A stretch of DNA of 64,000 nt from JAMXLO01 sp963719805. Its GTDB lineage: Bacteria > Pseudomonadota > Alphaproteobacteria > Acetobacterales > Acetobacteraceae. Position numbers and translations under genes: made by a program. This document shows positions 19,297 through 27,300 of the stretch, piece after piece (positions within the stretch are counted from its first letter, which is position 1; each line of letters starts with the position of its first letter). The notes under the pieces were generated by a model. It was not told the origin of the DNA, did no database searches, and was given only the letters and a program-made list of their open reading frames with translations. The stretch spans positions 372,001 to 436,000 of the forward strand of contig CAVRDF010000009.1 of NCBI GenBank assembly GCA_963719805.1, given 5' to 3'.

Positions 19297-19309
19297 GCAG
19301 CCTGTTTAG

Positions 19310-19326
19310 CATGAATTTCCCTCATG
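19310..19326. promoter_or_regulatory. Candidate LysR operator (T-N11-A dyad)
   Basis: CATGAATTTCCCTCATG is a perfect CATGA-N7-TCATG inverted repeat containing the LysR-type T-N11-A core. It lies 14 bp before the LysR start codon and about 80 bp before the DUF1127 gene, the usual place for an autoregulatory and divergent LysR site. Binding is inferred only. Confidence 0.5.
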
Positions 19327-19407
19327 TGGAGACTGACAAAGTATCCTTTGCGGACAGCGGCGGAGACGCCCATTTCCTTGCCAACGGTCCAACTGAGGAG
19401 AAAGACC

Positions 19408-19653
19408 ATGTCTGGCTTCACTTATCCTTCACTGACAAATTCTCAGCTTTCCACCTTGCCGGCCGAGCACCGGAGGCATCGCCCGAACCGGTTGGCGCGG
19501 CTGTTCTTCGCCTATCTGGCGTGGCGCAAGCGGCGCCGGGAGCTGAACGCCCTGGCGCAGCTGAGCAACCGCGAGCTGGCGGATTTCGGCGCCTCGACGG
19601 CCGATGTGTACCGCGAGCTCGACACGCCGTTCTGGCGCATCCCGCCCCTGTGA
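19408..19653 (+). CDS. DUF1127 domain-containing small protein
   Basis: 81 residues. The C-terminal half carries the DUF1127 core: an aromatic/basic helix RLFFAYLAWRKRRRELNALAQLSNRELADFG (about residues 30-60), then a conserved Asp and Arg in STADVYREL. Such small, Arg-rich proteins are common in alphaproteobacteria; some are linked to RNA turnover and phosphate or stress responses. The ATG at 19408 has GAGGAG eight bases upstream. It lies opposite the LysR gene with a dyad in between, and leads into the CmcJ-like gene 25 bp downstream. Confidence 0.78.
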   Translation: MSGFTYPSLTNSQLSTLPAEHRRHRPNRLARLFFAYLAWRKRRRELNALAQLSNRELADFGASTADVYRELDTPFWRIPPL

Positions 19654-19678
19654 CCGACCAATCGAGGAGGAGCCAACG

Positions 19679-20524
19679 ATGAATGCCATCAGCCCACGCT
19701 ACGTGACCCTGCCGCACATCGATGCGCAATTGAATTACCTCGCGCCGATGGCCGATCGGCCACGCAACTACACGTTCGATCCGCCCCCCGGCGTGCCGCG
19801 CTCCAACAGCGGCCATGAGGCGCACACCGTGGCGATCCACGATGTGCGGCCGGTGGCTGGCGACATGACGCTGGACCGTGAGGGCTTCGCGGTACTGCAT
19901 CAGCAGAGCGCGGTGCGCGACTTCTGGGATGAGGATGAGCTGCGGCGCACGTATTATCCCGAGGCCGAGCGGGTGATCGCCGAAGCGACCGGCGCGAGCA
20001 AGGTGTTCATCTTCGACCACACGCTGCGGCGCCGGGTAAAGGGTGCGGTGGATTGGTCGCGCGATGCGCCCCGGCAGCCGGCGACCCGCGTGCATGTCGA
20101 TCACACCGCCAGATCCGGGCCGCAGCGCGTGCGCGATTTCTTCGGCGACAAGGCCGATGCGTTGCTGCGCGGCCGTGTGCAGGTGATCAACCTATGGCGC
20201 CCGGTTCGTGGGCCGCTGCGTGACGCGCCGTTGGCGGTATGCGATGCGGGCTCGGTCGCGCCCAACGATCTGGTCGCATCCGATCTGGTGTACCAGCACC
20301 GCGTCGGCGAGACCTACGGAGTGACGTTCAATCCGGCGCATCGTTGGTTCTATGTGCCCGAAATGCAGCCGCACGAGGCGCTGCTGTTGAAGTGCTATGA
20401 CTCTGAAACGGACGGCCGCGCGCGGTTCGCGCCGCACACCGCGTTCGAGGACCCAACCGTTCCCGATGACGTGCTGCCGCGCGAGAGTATCGAACTGCGC
20501 ACCTTGGTGTTCCACGAGGCTTGA
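19679..20524 (+). CDS. CmcJ/NvfI family non-heme oxygenase-like protein
   Basis: 281 residues. The N-terminal YLAPMADRPRNYTFDPPPG, the central TRVHVDHTARSGPQRVRDFF (about residues 138-157, probable His and Asp metal ligands), the VINLWRPVRGPLRDAPLAVCDA segment (about 170-191) and the late EALLLKCYDSETDGRARFAPHTAF (about 232-255) match the CmcJ/NvfI family. That family includes tailoring hydroxylases and isomerases using iron and 2-oxoglutarate. GGAGGAG precedes the ATG at 19679. It is probably co-transcribed with the DUF1127 gene under the divergent LysR. Substrate unknown. Confidence 0.8.
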   Translation: MNAISPRYVTLPHIDAQLNYLAPMADRPRNYTFDPPPGVPRSNSGHEAHTVAIHDVRPVAGDMTLDREGFAVLHQQSAVRDFWDEDELRRTYYPEAERVIAEATGASKVFIFDHTLRRRVKGAVDWSRDAPRQPATRVHVDHTARSGPQRVRDFFGDKADALLRGRVQVINLWRPVRGPLRDAPLAVCDAGSVAPNDLVASDLVYQHRVGETYGVTFNPAHRWFYVPEMQPHEALLLKCYDSETDGRARFAPHTAFEDPTVPDDVLPRESIELRTLVFHEA

Positions 20525-20534
20525 TTTGGCCAAG

Positions 20535-20564
20535 CCGGTGGGCAGGGCGACGCCCGCCCACCGG
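20535..20564 (+). terminator. Strong hairpin after the CmcJ-like gene, terminator-like
   Basis: CCGGTGGGC pairs with GCCCACCGG, and inside it GGGC-GAC-GCCC pairs again, giving about 13 bp interrupted by a single bulged A. It begins 11 bp after the stop codon. There is no T-run, so termination may not be purely intrinsic. Confidence 0.6.
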
Positions 20565-20639
20565 TGCCTTGCTCGCGTTGGCGCAGAGGCATTGGTCCCT
20601 GTTATCGTTCGGCTGCGAATCGGACAGGGAGAGTGATCG

Positions 20640-20894
20640 ATGCACCGGGTTGCCGGTCTCCTGATTGCACTGCTGCTGATCGGATGTGGCGGCGGCGATA
20701 AGTCATCCGGAACACTGACCGTCACCTGCACGAGCGGCACGCAGTTGGTCGGCGCCAATTCGGTCAGCGTGCTCGGCGACCTCGCCAACGGCCGTCCAAC
20801 GATGGAATTCCCCGACCCTGCCAATGTCGGCAAGACCGGGGTCATCGGCGTGCCACCGCACGACAGCTGCAAGATAACGCCATCCGGTAGCTGA
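20640..20894 (+). CDS. Small hypothetical lipoprotein
   Basis: 84 residues. The N terminus MHRVAGLLIALLLIGCGGGD is a lipoprotein signal with lipobox L-I-G-C (Cys16), a Gly-rich tether and Asp close behind. The mature part has two more Cys (VTCTSG and DSCKIT), possibly a disulfide, and resembles a small beta-strand-rich domain. No family recognised. It stands alone between a hairpin and the SRP RNA gene; the start at 20640 follows GGGAGAG. Confidence 0.55.
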   Translation: MHRVAGLLIALLLIGCGGGDKSSGTLTVTCTSGTQLVGANSVSVLGDLANGRPTMEFPDPANVGKTGVIGVPPHDSCKITPSGS

Positions 20895-20945
20895 CCATGT
20901 GAGGCGGCCCCCCTTCCCCCCAGCCCCCGAAAGCATGATATGCAT

Positions 20946-21049
20946 CCCTGGGAGGTCGGCGGCGGACGGGCGCCTCGCCAACCCGGTCAGGTCCGGAAGG
21001 AAGCAGCCGCAGTGAGTTACCGCTCGGGTCGTTGCCCGGCCTCCCACCG
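20946..21049 (+). ncRNA. ffs: Signal recognition particle RNA (small bacterial type, 4.5S)
   Basis: The SRP domain IV signature GGTCAGGTCCGGAAGGAAGC is present at about 20986-21005 with the conserved GGAA loop and the AGCAGCC strand. The outer stem is closed by TGGGAGG (20949-20955) and CCTCCCA (21040-21046). Size and fold are those of the short alphaproteobacterial form, and it sits immediately upstream of dnaX as in many relatives. The ends are estimated from the stem. Confidence 0.92.
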
Positions 21050-21099
21050 TATGCCACCACGCAACCAGGGGGCCGCCGCGGCGGCTGACACCGCCCCGC

Positions 21100-22893
21100 A
21101 TGTCTGGCCTGTTCCAGGACGAGGACGATCGGCAGCTTGAGGCCCCCCCACCGCCGGGCGGTCCTGGCCTGTTCGGTGATTCGCCGCCCGAGCCAGTACT
21201 TGCAGCGCCCTACCGGGTGCTGGCGCGCAAATACCGCCCTACCCGCTTCGAGGATCTGATCGGCCAGGAGACGACGGTGCGCATCCTGCGCAATGCCTTC
21301 GCCATCGGCCGGGTCGCACATGCCTTCATGCTGACCGGGGTGCGTGGGGTGGGGAAGACCACGACCGCGCGCATCATCGCCCGCTGTCTCAATTGCACCG
21401 GCCCCGACGGCAAGGGCGGAGCGACCGCGGAGCCATGCGGCGTATGCCCGGACTGCGTCGCGATTCTCGCCGATCGGCACCCGGACGTGGTGGAGATGGA
21501 TGCGGCGTCGCGCACCGGTGTGGATGACGTGCGCGAGATCATCGAGGCGACGCGCTATCGCCCGATCCAGGCACGCACCAAGGTGTTCATCATCGACGAA
21601 GTGCACATGCTGTCGCGCAACGCTTTCAACGCGCTGCTGAAGACGCTGGAAGAGCCGCCGCCGCATGTGAAGTTCGTGTTCGCGACAACCGAATTGCGCA
21701 AGGTGCCGGTGACGGTACTGTCGCGCTGCCAGCGGTTCGATCTGCGGCGCGTAAGGATCGCCGAGTTGGCGGCGCATTTCGGCCGCATCGCGGCGCAGGA
21801 AGCGGTGTCGATCGACCCGGCGGCGCTCGATGCTATTGCCCGCGCGGCGGATGGCTCAGTGCGCGACGGATTGTCGCTGCTCGATCAGGCGATCGCACAG
21901 GCCGATGGGCCGATCAGCGAAGCGGCAGTGAGCGACATGCTCGGCCTGGCGGACCGCGGGCTGGTGTTCGACCTGATGGATGCGGTGATGGCGGGGCAGC
22001 CGCGCCAGGCGCTGGAGATCACCGAACGGGCGCATGAACGTGGCGCTGATCTGGGCATGATCCTGCAAGACCTGCTGGAACTGACCTATACGCTGACCCG
22101 GCTGAAATCTCTGCCGGCGCTGCGCGAGAGCCACGACCTGCCCGAGGCCGAACGCATCCGCGGCGGGGCATTGGCTGAACAGCTATCGGTGCCGGTGCTG
22201 GCACGCACCTGGCAGATGCTGCTGAAGGGTGTCGGTGAAGTCGAGACCGCGCCGGATCGCCGCGCCGCAGCCGAGATGGTGCTGATCCGGCTTTGCCATG
22301 TCTCGGACATGCCGCCACCGGGCGATCTGGTGCGCCGGCTCGGCAATGCTCCTGTGCAAATCGCGGCGCCGCCGGCGCCCGTTGTGCCGGGCGGTGGCGG
22401 CGGCGTTCGCGCTGTAGTTGGTGGCGCGCCGATTGCCGTGGATGCGGCGCCACGTTTGGCAAGTTTTCGCGATGTCACCGCGCTGGTGGCGGAACGGCGC
22501 GAAGCGATGCTGCATGCCCATCTGATCCACTCGGTGCACGTGGTGCGGTTTGCACCGCCGGTGATCGAGCTGCGACCGCAGCCGGAGGCGCCAAAGGATC
22601 TGGCGTCGAAGCTCGGCGCGCTGCTGTCCGAGGTGACAGGCACACGATGGACGATTGCGCTGTCAACGGCGCAGGGCGAACCAACCGTTGCCGAGCAGGG
22701 CAATGCCGCCGACGCGGCGCGGCGCACGGCAGCGGCAGATCATCCGCTGGTGCGCGCGATCATGGATGCGTTCCCGGGCGCACGGATCGACAGCGTGCAC
22801 GACAGCGCCGCCGATGAGTACGGCCTGACCCCGATCGAGGTGCCAGAGGCCGAAGCGATTGAAGAGAGCGACGATATGGAGTCCGACGAATGA
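21100..22893 (+). CDS. dnaX: DNA polymerase III subunit gamma/tau
   Basis: 597-residue clamp-loader ATPase. The N terminus has YRVLARKYRPTRFEDLIGQE (about residues 38-57), Walker A GVRGVGKTTTA (about 80-90), a zinc cluster RCLNC...PCGVCPDC (about 97-119), Walker B-like FIIDEVHMLS (about 164-173) and the sensor/arginine region TTELRKVPVTVLSRCQRFDLRR (about 200-221). The tail is acidic and Ala/Pro-rich as in tau. The first ~35 residues are Pro-rich and may be dispensable. I saw no clear A-rich slippery heptamer for gamma production. It overlaps ybaB by ATGA. Confidence 0.95.
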   Translation: MSGLFQDEDDRQLEAPPPPGGPGLFGDSPPEPVLAAPYRVLARKYRPTRFEDLIGQETTVRILRNAFAIGRVAHAFMLTGVRGVGKTTTARIIARCLNCTGPDGKGGATAEPCGVCPDCVAILADRHPDVVEMDAASRTGVDDVREIIEATRYRPIQARTKVFIIDEVHMLSRNAFNALLKTLEEPPPHVKFVFATTELRKVPVTVLSRCQRFDLRRVRIAELAAHFGRIAAQEAVSIDPAALDAIARAADGSVRDGLSLLDQAIAQADGPISEAAVSDMLGLADRGLVFDLMDAVMAGQPRQALEITERAHERGADLGMILQDLLELTYTLTRLKSLPALRESHDLPEAERIRGGALAEQLSVPVLARTWQMLLKGVGEVETAPDRRAAAEMVLIRLCHVSDMPPPGDLVRRLGNAPVQIAAPPAPVVPGGGGGVRAVVGGAPIAVDAAPRLASFRDVTALVAERREAMLHAHLIHSVHVVRFAPPVIELRPQPEAPKDLASKLGALLSEVTGTRWTIALSTAQGEPTVAEQGNAADAARRTAAADHPLVRAIMDAFPGARIDSVHDSAADEYGLTPIEVPEAEAIEESDDMESDE

Positions 22894-23213
22894 AGAATCT
22901 CTCCGGGCTGATGAAACAGGCCCAGCAGATGCAGGCCAAAATGCAGGAGATGCAATCCAAACTGGAGAGCATGGAGATTGAAGGCGAAGCCGGCGCAGGC
23001 CTGGTCAAGATTACGCTGAACGGCAAAGGCGACCTGCGGAGCATCAAGCTCGATCCGAAAGTCATCGATCCGGCGGATGCCGAGATGCTGGAAGACCTGA
23101 TCGTGGCGGCGCACGCCAATGCGCGGCAGAAACTTGAAGCCGCTACAGCGAGTGAAATGCAGAAAGTGACCGGCGGGCTGCAACTGCCACCCGGGATGAA
23201 GCTGCCTTTCTAG
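22890..23213 (+). CDS. ybaB: YbaB/EbfC family nucleoid-associated protein
   Basis: 107 residues: an N-terminal coiled-coil helix (MKNLSGLMKQAQQMQAKMQE...), then the conserved GLVKITLNGKGDLRSIKLDP (about residues 36-55) and DLIVAAHANARQKLE. It is a small dimeric DNA-binding protein in the invariant dnaX-ybaB-recR order. The start codon overlaps the dnaX stop. Confidence 0.94.
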   Translation: MKNLSGLMKQAQQMQAKMQEMQSKLESMEIEGEAGAGLVKITLNGKGDLRSIKLDPKVIDPADAEMLEDLIVAAHANARQKLEAATASEMQKVTGGLQLPPGMKLPF

Positions 23214-23227
23214 TGCTCAAGCGATGT

Positions 23228-23311
23228 GTCATTGCGAGCGAAGCGAAGCAATCCGGTTGTTGTTGGTCGCAAACACCCGGACCGCTTGGCCGCGCTGCTC
23301 CTCGCAATGAC
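23228..23311 (+). repeat. Dispersed GTCATTGCGAG repeat, copy 2, with inverted ends
   Basis: 23229-23253 is identical to 15891-15915. Here the element is complete: GTCATTGCGAG at 23228-23238 is matched by its exact inverse CTCGCAATGAC at 23301-23311, so the 84-bp unit could fold into a long imperfect hairpin like REP/MITE-type elements. It separates ybaB from recR and ends 8 bp before the recR start. Confidence 0.8.
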
Positions 23312-23319
23312 GCTGGAGG

Positions 23320-23925
23320 GTGGCCGCACTAGTGGGCGGCCCGGAGATCGAACATCTGATCGGGCTGTTGGCGAAGCTGCCGGGCATGGGCCCGCGCAGC
23401 GCTCGCCGTGCTGCGTTGAAGCTTTTGCAGCAGCCCGACGCGCGCATGCTGCCGCTGGCATCCGCGCTTGCCGAAGCGGCACGCTCGGTGAAGTCCTGCC
23501 GGTTGTGCGGCAATCTCGACAGCCGCGATCCGTGCGCGATCTGCACCGACCCGCAGCGCGATCGCACCTCGATCTGTGTCATCGAGGGCGTCGGCGATCT
23601 ATGGGCACTGGAACGCGCATCCGTGCATCGCGGCCTGTATCATGTGCTGGGCGGCACGCTGTCGGCCTTGTCCGGCGTCGGACCCGAGGACCTGAACGTC
23701 GCGCCGTTGCTCGCACGAGTCGGTGAAGGCGACGTGACCGAAGTGATCCTAGCACTCGGCGCCACCGTCGATGGTGCCACCACCGCACACTGGCTGACCG
23801 ATCGGCTGCGCCCGCTTGGCGTGACGGTGACACGTGTCGCGCAAGGCGTGCCGATTGGCGGGGCGCTCGATGTGCTGGACGATGGCACGCTCGCCGCGGC
23901 ACTGCGCGCTCGCCGGCCTTCATGA
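23320..23925 (+). CDS. recR: Recombination mediator RecR
   Basis: 201 residues: helix-hairpin-helix LAKLPGMGPRSARRAALKLL (about residues 16-35), zinc finger CRLCGNLDSRDPCAIC (about 58-73), and a Toprim domain with ICVIEGVGDLWALERA (about 84-99). It works with RecF/RecO to load RecA at gaps. The start is a GTG at 23320, just after a repeat element; a second GTG 12 bp on (23332) would also fit. It overlaps the amine oxidase by ATGA. Confidence 0.93.
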   Translation: MAALVGGPEIEHLIGLLAKLPGMGPRSARRAALKLLQQPDARMLPLASALAEAARSVKSCRLCGNLDSRDPCAICTDPQRDRTSICVIEGVGDLWALERASVHRGLYHVLGGTLSALSGVGPEDLNVAPLLARVGEGDVTEVILALGATVDGATTAHWLTDRLRPLGVTVTRVAQGVPIGGALDVLDDGTLAAALRARRPS

Positions 23926-25479
23926 CGCTGTCGCGCCGCGGCCTGATCCATCAGGTCGGTAAGGTCGGTGGCGTTGCTGCCGCATATCGCACCATGGCGG
24001 CGATGGGCCTGCTGCCGATACCCGAGGCCTACGCCGGGCCGCCGGAGCTGCCTCCCGGCAAAGGGCGTCGCATCGTTATCATCGGTGCTGGTATTGCTGG
24101 CATGGTGCTGGCGTGGGAACTGCGGGAAGCCGGTTTCGCACCGCTGGTCCTGGAAGCGCGTTCACGCCCAGGCGGCCGCAACTGGTCACTGCGCGGCGGC
24201 GATGCAGTCGAGGAAGCCTCCAGCACCCAGCATGTGACTTGGGACCGCGCGCAGCACCTTTACTTCAATCCTGGGCCGGCGCGCCTGCCGTATCATCACG
24301 AAGGGATCCTGTCGGTACTGCCGTAAGCTCGGCGTACCGCTCGAAGTGATGAGCAACGACAATCGCGGCGCGCTGCTGCAAAGCGACCAGGCATTCGACG
24401 GCAAGCCGGTACGCAACCGGCAGATGGTCGACGATATCCGCGGCTATGTGGCCGAACTCGCGGCAAAGTCGATCGACGCCACCGCCTTGGATCAGCCCGT
24501 CAGCAATGACGACAAGGAACACATACGCGTGCTGCTGCGCAGTTTCGGCGCTCTCGACAAGGACATGCACTACAAAGGCTCCGGCCGCGCCGGCTATAGC
24601 GAAGCGCCCGGTGGCGGCACCCAGGTCGGCACGGCAAAGCAGCCGCTGGATCTGCGAGCCATCCTGGCTGCCGGCTTCTGGCGATACCAGACGAATTTCG
24701 GCGAAAGCTGGGATCAGGCCGCGACAATGATGCAGCCCGTCGGTGGGATGGGCCGCATTGGCGAGGCATTCGGCGCACAACTGCGCGGTTCGATTGTCTA
24801 CAATGCGCAACTGCGCGCGTTGCGCAGAACCGCGAACGGTGCAAGCGTCGTTTGGCATGATGGCAAACGCGAGCACGCGACCGAGACGTCAATCGTTGTC
24901 GTCACGGTTCCACCGCCGGTGCTGCGCGATATGCCGAATGACTTTGCGCCGGACACACGCAGTGCTCTTGCCGCGGTTGACTACGTGCCTGCCGTGAAGG
25001 TCGCGTTTCAGGCAGAGCGGCGGTTCTGGGAACTCGATGAGTCGATATACGGAGGGATTTCCTGGACATCACACGACATCACCCAAGTCTGGTATCCGTC
25101 AGCCGGCATCCACCAACGCAAAGGCATTCTGGTTGGCGCCTACATCTGGTCGGATGACGTTGGCGACAAGTTCACCGGAATGCCGCCGGCGGCCCGCATC
25201 GAAGCGGCGCTACGCGACGGCGAGGCGTTGCATCCAAATTACCGCAAGCATCTGACCAAAGGCGTGACGGTAGCGTGGAAGAACATCCCATTCAGCGGCG
25301 GCGCGTGGTCGGAGTGGAGCAAGGATGCGCGGGCGCAGTATTACGGCACGCTGTTGAAGGGTGATGGGCCTTTCCTGTTCGCCGGCGAGCATATGTCGTA
25401 CCTCAACGGTTGGCAGGAAGGCGCCTTGCGGTCGGCGCACTACGCACTGCGCGACATCGTGACGCGGCTGCAGGCCTAG
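23922..25479 (+). CDS. Flavin monoamine oxidase family protein with Tat signal, frame broken at a GTAC site
   Basis: A FAD-dependent amine oxidase in two frames. The N-terminal part carries a twin-arginine-like signal (TLSRRGLIHQV, then a hydrophobic stretch ending near AYA), the dinucleotide motif RIVIIGAGIAGMVLAWELREAG (about residues 50-71) and the EARSRPGGRNWSLRGG motif. The first frame ends in a stop at 24324-24326; removing one G from GGTAC at 24314-24318 continues it as ILSYCRKLGVPLEV. The second part has substrate-domain and terminal FAD motifs (FLFAGEHMSYLNGWQEGALRSA). Exported, probably to the periplasm; substrate amine unknown. It overlaps the convergent amidase by 4 bp. Confidence 0.82.
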
Positions 25480-26876
25480 GCGTTCAGCGCCGGCCGTCGT
25501 GACCGCGTACCGGCGGCCTGTTCGAAATGATGGCCGACGCGCAGTACCGTCGCGTCACCCCAGGCCGGACCCATGATTTCCAGACCCAATGGAAGTCCCG
25601 CGGCAGTGAAGCCGCCGCACACGACCATCGACGGCACTCCCGCCACATTCGCAACCGTCGTGATCAACGCCCGCGAGAAACCGTCGTCAGGCCGCTGCTC
25701 GGTCAGCAACGGCGGCGTACTCGCAGTCGGCGCGGTGACCAGCACATCGAACCGCTCGAACGCCTTGGCAGTGATGGCAATCAGGTCACTGCGCCGGCGC
25801 TGCGCCGCGATGTAGTCGGCGGCTCGGATCAGCGCACCCGCCAGCACCCGGACACGGAACACCCGCGAATAATCGGACAGGCGCGTGCGCAGCGTCGGCT
25901 CGTGCAGCGCATAGGCTTCTGAGCAGATGATGATGCGGCCGACGGCGTTGTATTCCTGCACCGGCGGCAAGGACGCGTCCTCCACGCGGCAGCCCAGACT
26001 GCGCAACGTCGATGCCGCCCGGCTCATCATTTGCAGCATCTCGGGCGAGGCTGGCACGTCATGCTCGTAAAATCGGCGCAGCAGGCCAACGCGCAGTCCG
26101 CGCAACGGCGTGGCGATGGCATTCGCATAGGATACCGGCGGGCCTGCGACGGACGCCGGATCGGCGGGATCATGCCCCGCGAGAGCGTCCAGCAGGATGG
26201 CGCAGTCTTCCGCCGTCCAGGCCATCGGGCCGGCGGTATCCAGGCTTGGCGCGAGCGGAATGACGCCGCGGCGCGACACCAGCCCTGGCGTGGGCTTGAT
26301 GCCGGCAATACCGCAATACGCCGCCGGAAGCCGGATGGAACCACCGGTATCAGAGCCGAGTGCGCCGAGCACTAGGCCGGCCGCCACTGCGGCGCCGGAA
26401 CCGGAACTGGAGCCGCCAGTGAAGCGTCTGGTGTCCCAGGGATTGCGCGCGGGTGGCCAGGGCAGATCGAACGCTGGCCCGCCGACGGCGAACTCGTGGG
26501 TCGCCAGCTTGCCGAGCATGACGGTACCCGCGGCCTGCAGCCGGCGCACGGTCTCGGCGTCCTCCTTGGGGACATTGTCGGCGAGGATGCGCGACTGTGC
26601 CGTGGTACGGATGCCGGCGGTCTCGTAGATGTCCTTGTAGCCGACGGGTATTCCTAGCAGCGGTGAGCGCTTGCCCGACATCACTGCCCGTTCGGCTGTC
26701 CGTGCTGCGGCCAGCGCCTGACGTTCAGTGACCAGCAGGAAACTACTCAATTGCGGATCAAGGGCGGTGATCCGCGTCAGCAACTCCTTGACGAGTTCGA
26801 CAGGCGATAGCCGCTTCGCTGCGATCAACCGGCCCGCCTCGGCGATGGTAAGGAACGGCCGCGTGGCACTGCTCAT
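25476..26876 (-). CDS. Amidase signature family hydrolase
   Basis: 466 residues with the complete Ser-cisSer-Lys triad: Lys in GIPVGYKDIYET (about residue 78), the Gly/Ser loop FTGGSSSGSGAAVAAG (about 152-167) and SDTGGSIRLPAAYCGI (about 175-190). It hydrolyses or transfers an amide. The upstream 130-residue gene, coupled by ATGA, looks like a GatC/AtzG-type partner. That suggests an AtzE/GatA-like catabolic amidase needing a small subunit, not the tRNA amidotransferase, because no gatB is near. Confidence 0.87.
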   Translation of the reverse strand: MSSATRPFLTIAEAGRLIAAKRLSPVELVKELLTRITALDPQLSSFLLVTERQALAAARTAERAVMSGKRSPLLGIPVGYKDIYETAGIRTTAQSRILADNVPKEDAETVRRLQAAGTVMLGKLATHEFAVGGPAFDLPWPPARNPWDTRRFTGGSSSGSGAAVAAGLVLGALGSDTGGSIRLPAAYCGIAGIKPTPGLVSRRGVIPLAPSLDTAGPMAWTAEDCAILLDALAGHDPADPASVAGPPVSYANAIATPLRGLRVGLLRRFYEHDVPASPEMLQMMSRAASTLRSLGCRVEDASLPPVQEYNAVGRIIICSEAYALHEPTLRTRLSDYSRVFRVRVLAGALIRAADYIAAQRRRSDLIAITAKAFERFDVLVTAPTASTPPLLTEQRPDDGFSRALITTVANVAGVPSMVVCGGFTAAGLPLGLEIMGPAWGDATVLRVGHHFEQAAGTRSRRPALNA

Positions 26877-27265
26877 CGGCGGCGCCGAACCTGCTTACGC
26901 GGTGCCGGGCGCTTGGCGGCGGATTTGCTTTTCGCCCTGGGCTTAGCCGCCGGCGGCTTGGCCTTGGCCTTCTTTGGAGCCGCCGCCTTAGGCTTCGGCG
27001 CAGGTGCCTCACGCGCCGGCTTGGGGGCAATCGGCACTGGCGCAGCGGCAGAACTGGCCGGCGGGGGCAGGCGGAACGTCAGCGCCATATCGTCGGCGAG
27101 CGGCCGATCATGTGGCAGCGACGCGATCAGCCCTGCCACCTGGCGCCACGCCAACACGAGGTCCGCCACCTGTCCGGGGTTGAGAACGAGCCCGGCGCGC
27201 GACAGCAGGAGCTGCATCTCGCCTGGGCTGATCGGGGCGACAGTATTTGTCGGCGGCACAGGCAC
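26873..27265 (-). CDS. GatC/AtzG-like (DUF4089-type) small subunit with basic tail
   Basis: 130 residues. The first 65 (ISPGEMQLLLSRAGLVLNPG, then a helix VADLVLAWRQVAGLIASL, then LADDMALTFRLP) have the two-helix plus L-x-D-x-x-x-x-F pattern of DUF4089/AtzG proteins, which stabilise partner amidases. The remaining ~60 residues are low-complexity Ala/Pro/Lys/Arg ending in RKQVRRRR, unusual for that family and suggestive of nucleic-acid or acidic-surface binding. The ATGA overlap with the amidase start supports a functional pair. Family call is by pattern only. Confidence 0.5.
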   Translation of the reverse strand: MPVPPTNTVAPISPGEMQLLLSRAGLVLNPGQVADLVLAWRQVAGLIASLPHDRPLADDMALTFRLPPPASSAAAPVPIAPKPAREAPAPKPKAAAPKKAKAKPPAAKPRAKSKSAAKRPAPRKQVRRRR

Positions 27266-27300
27266 AGCAGACTCGGTGACCCTTTGAAGCGGGCGGAACC

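Noticed and set aside
20842..21777. A 311-codon open frame on the minus strand opposite the SRP RNA and dnaX
   Set aside because: It covers the conserved SRP RNA and dnaX, shows no motif and has biased composition; a shadow frame.
21100..22893. dnaX programmed frameshift giving a gamma subunit
   Set aside because: No A-rich slippery heptamer stood out in this GC-rich gene.
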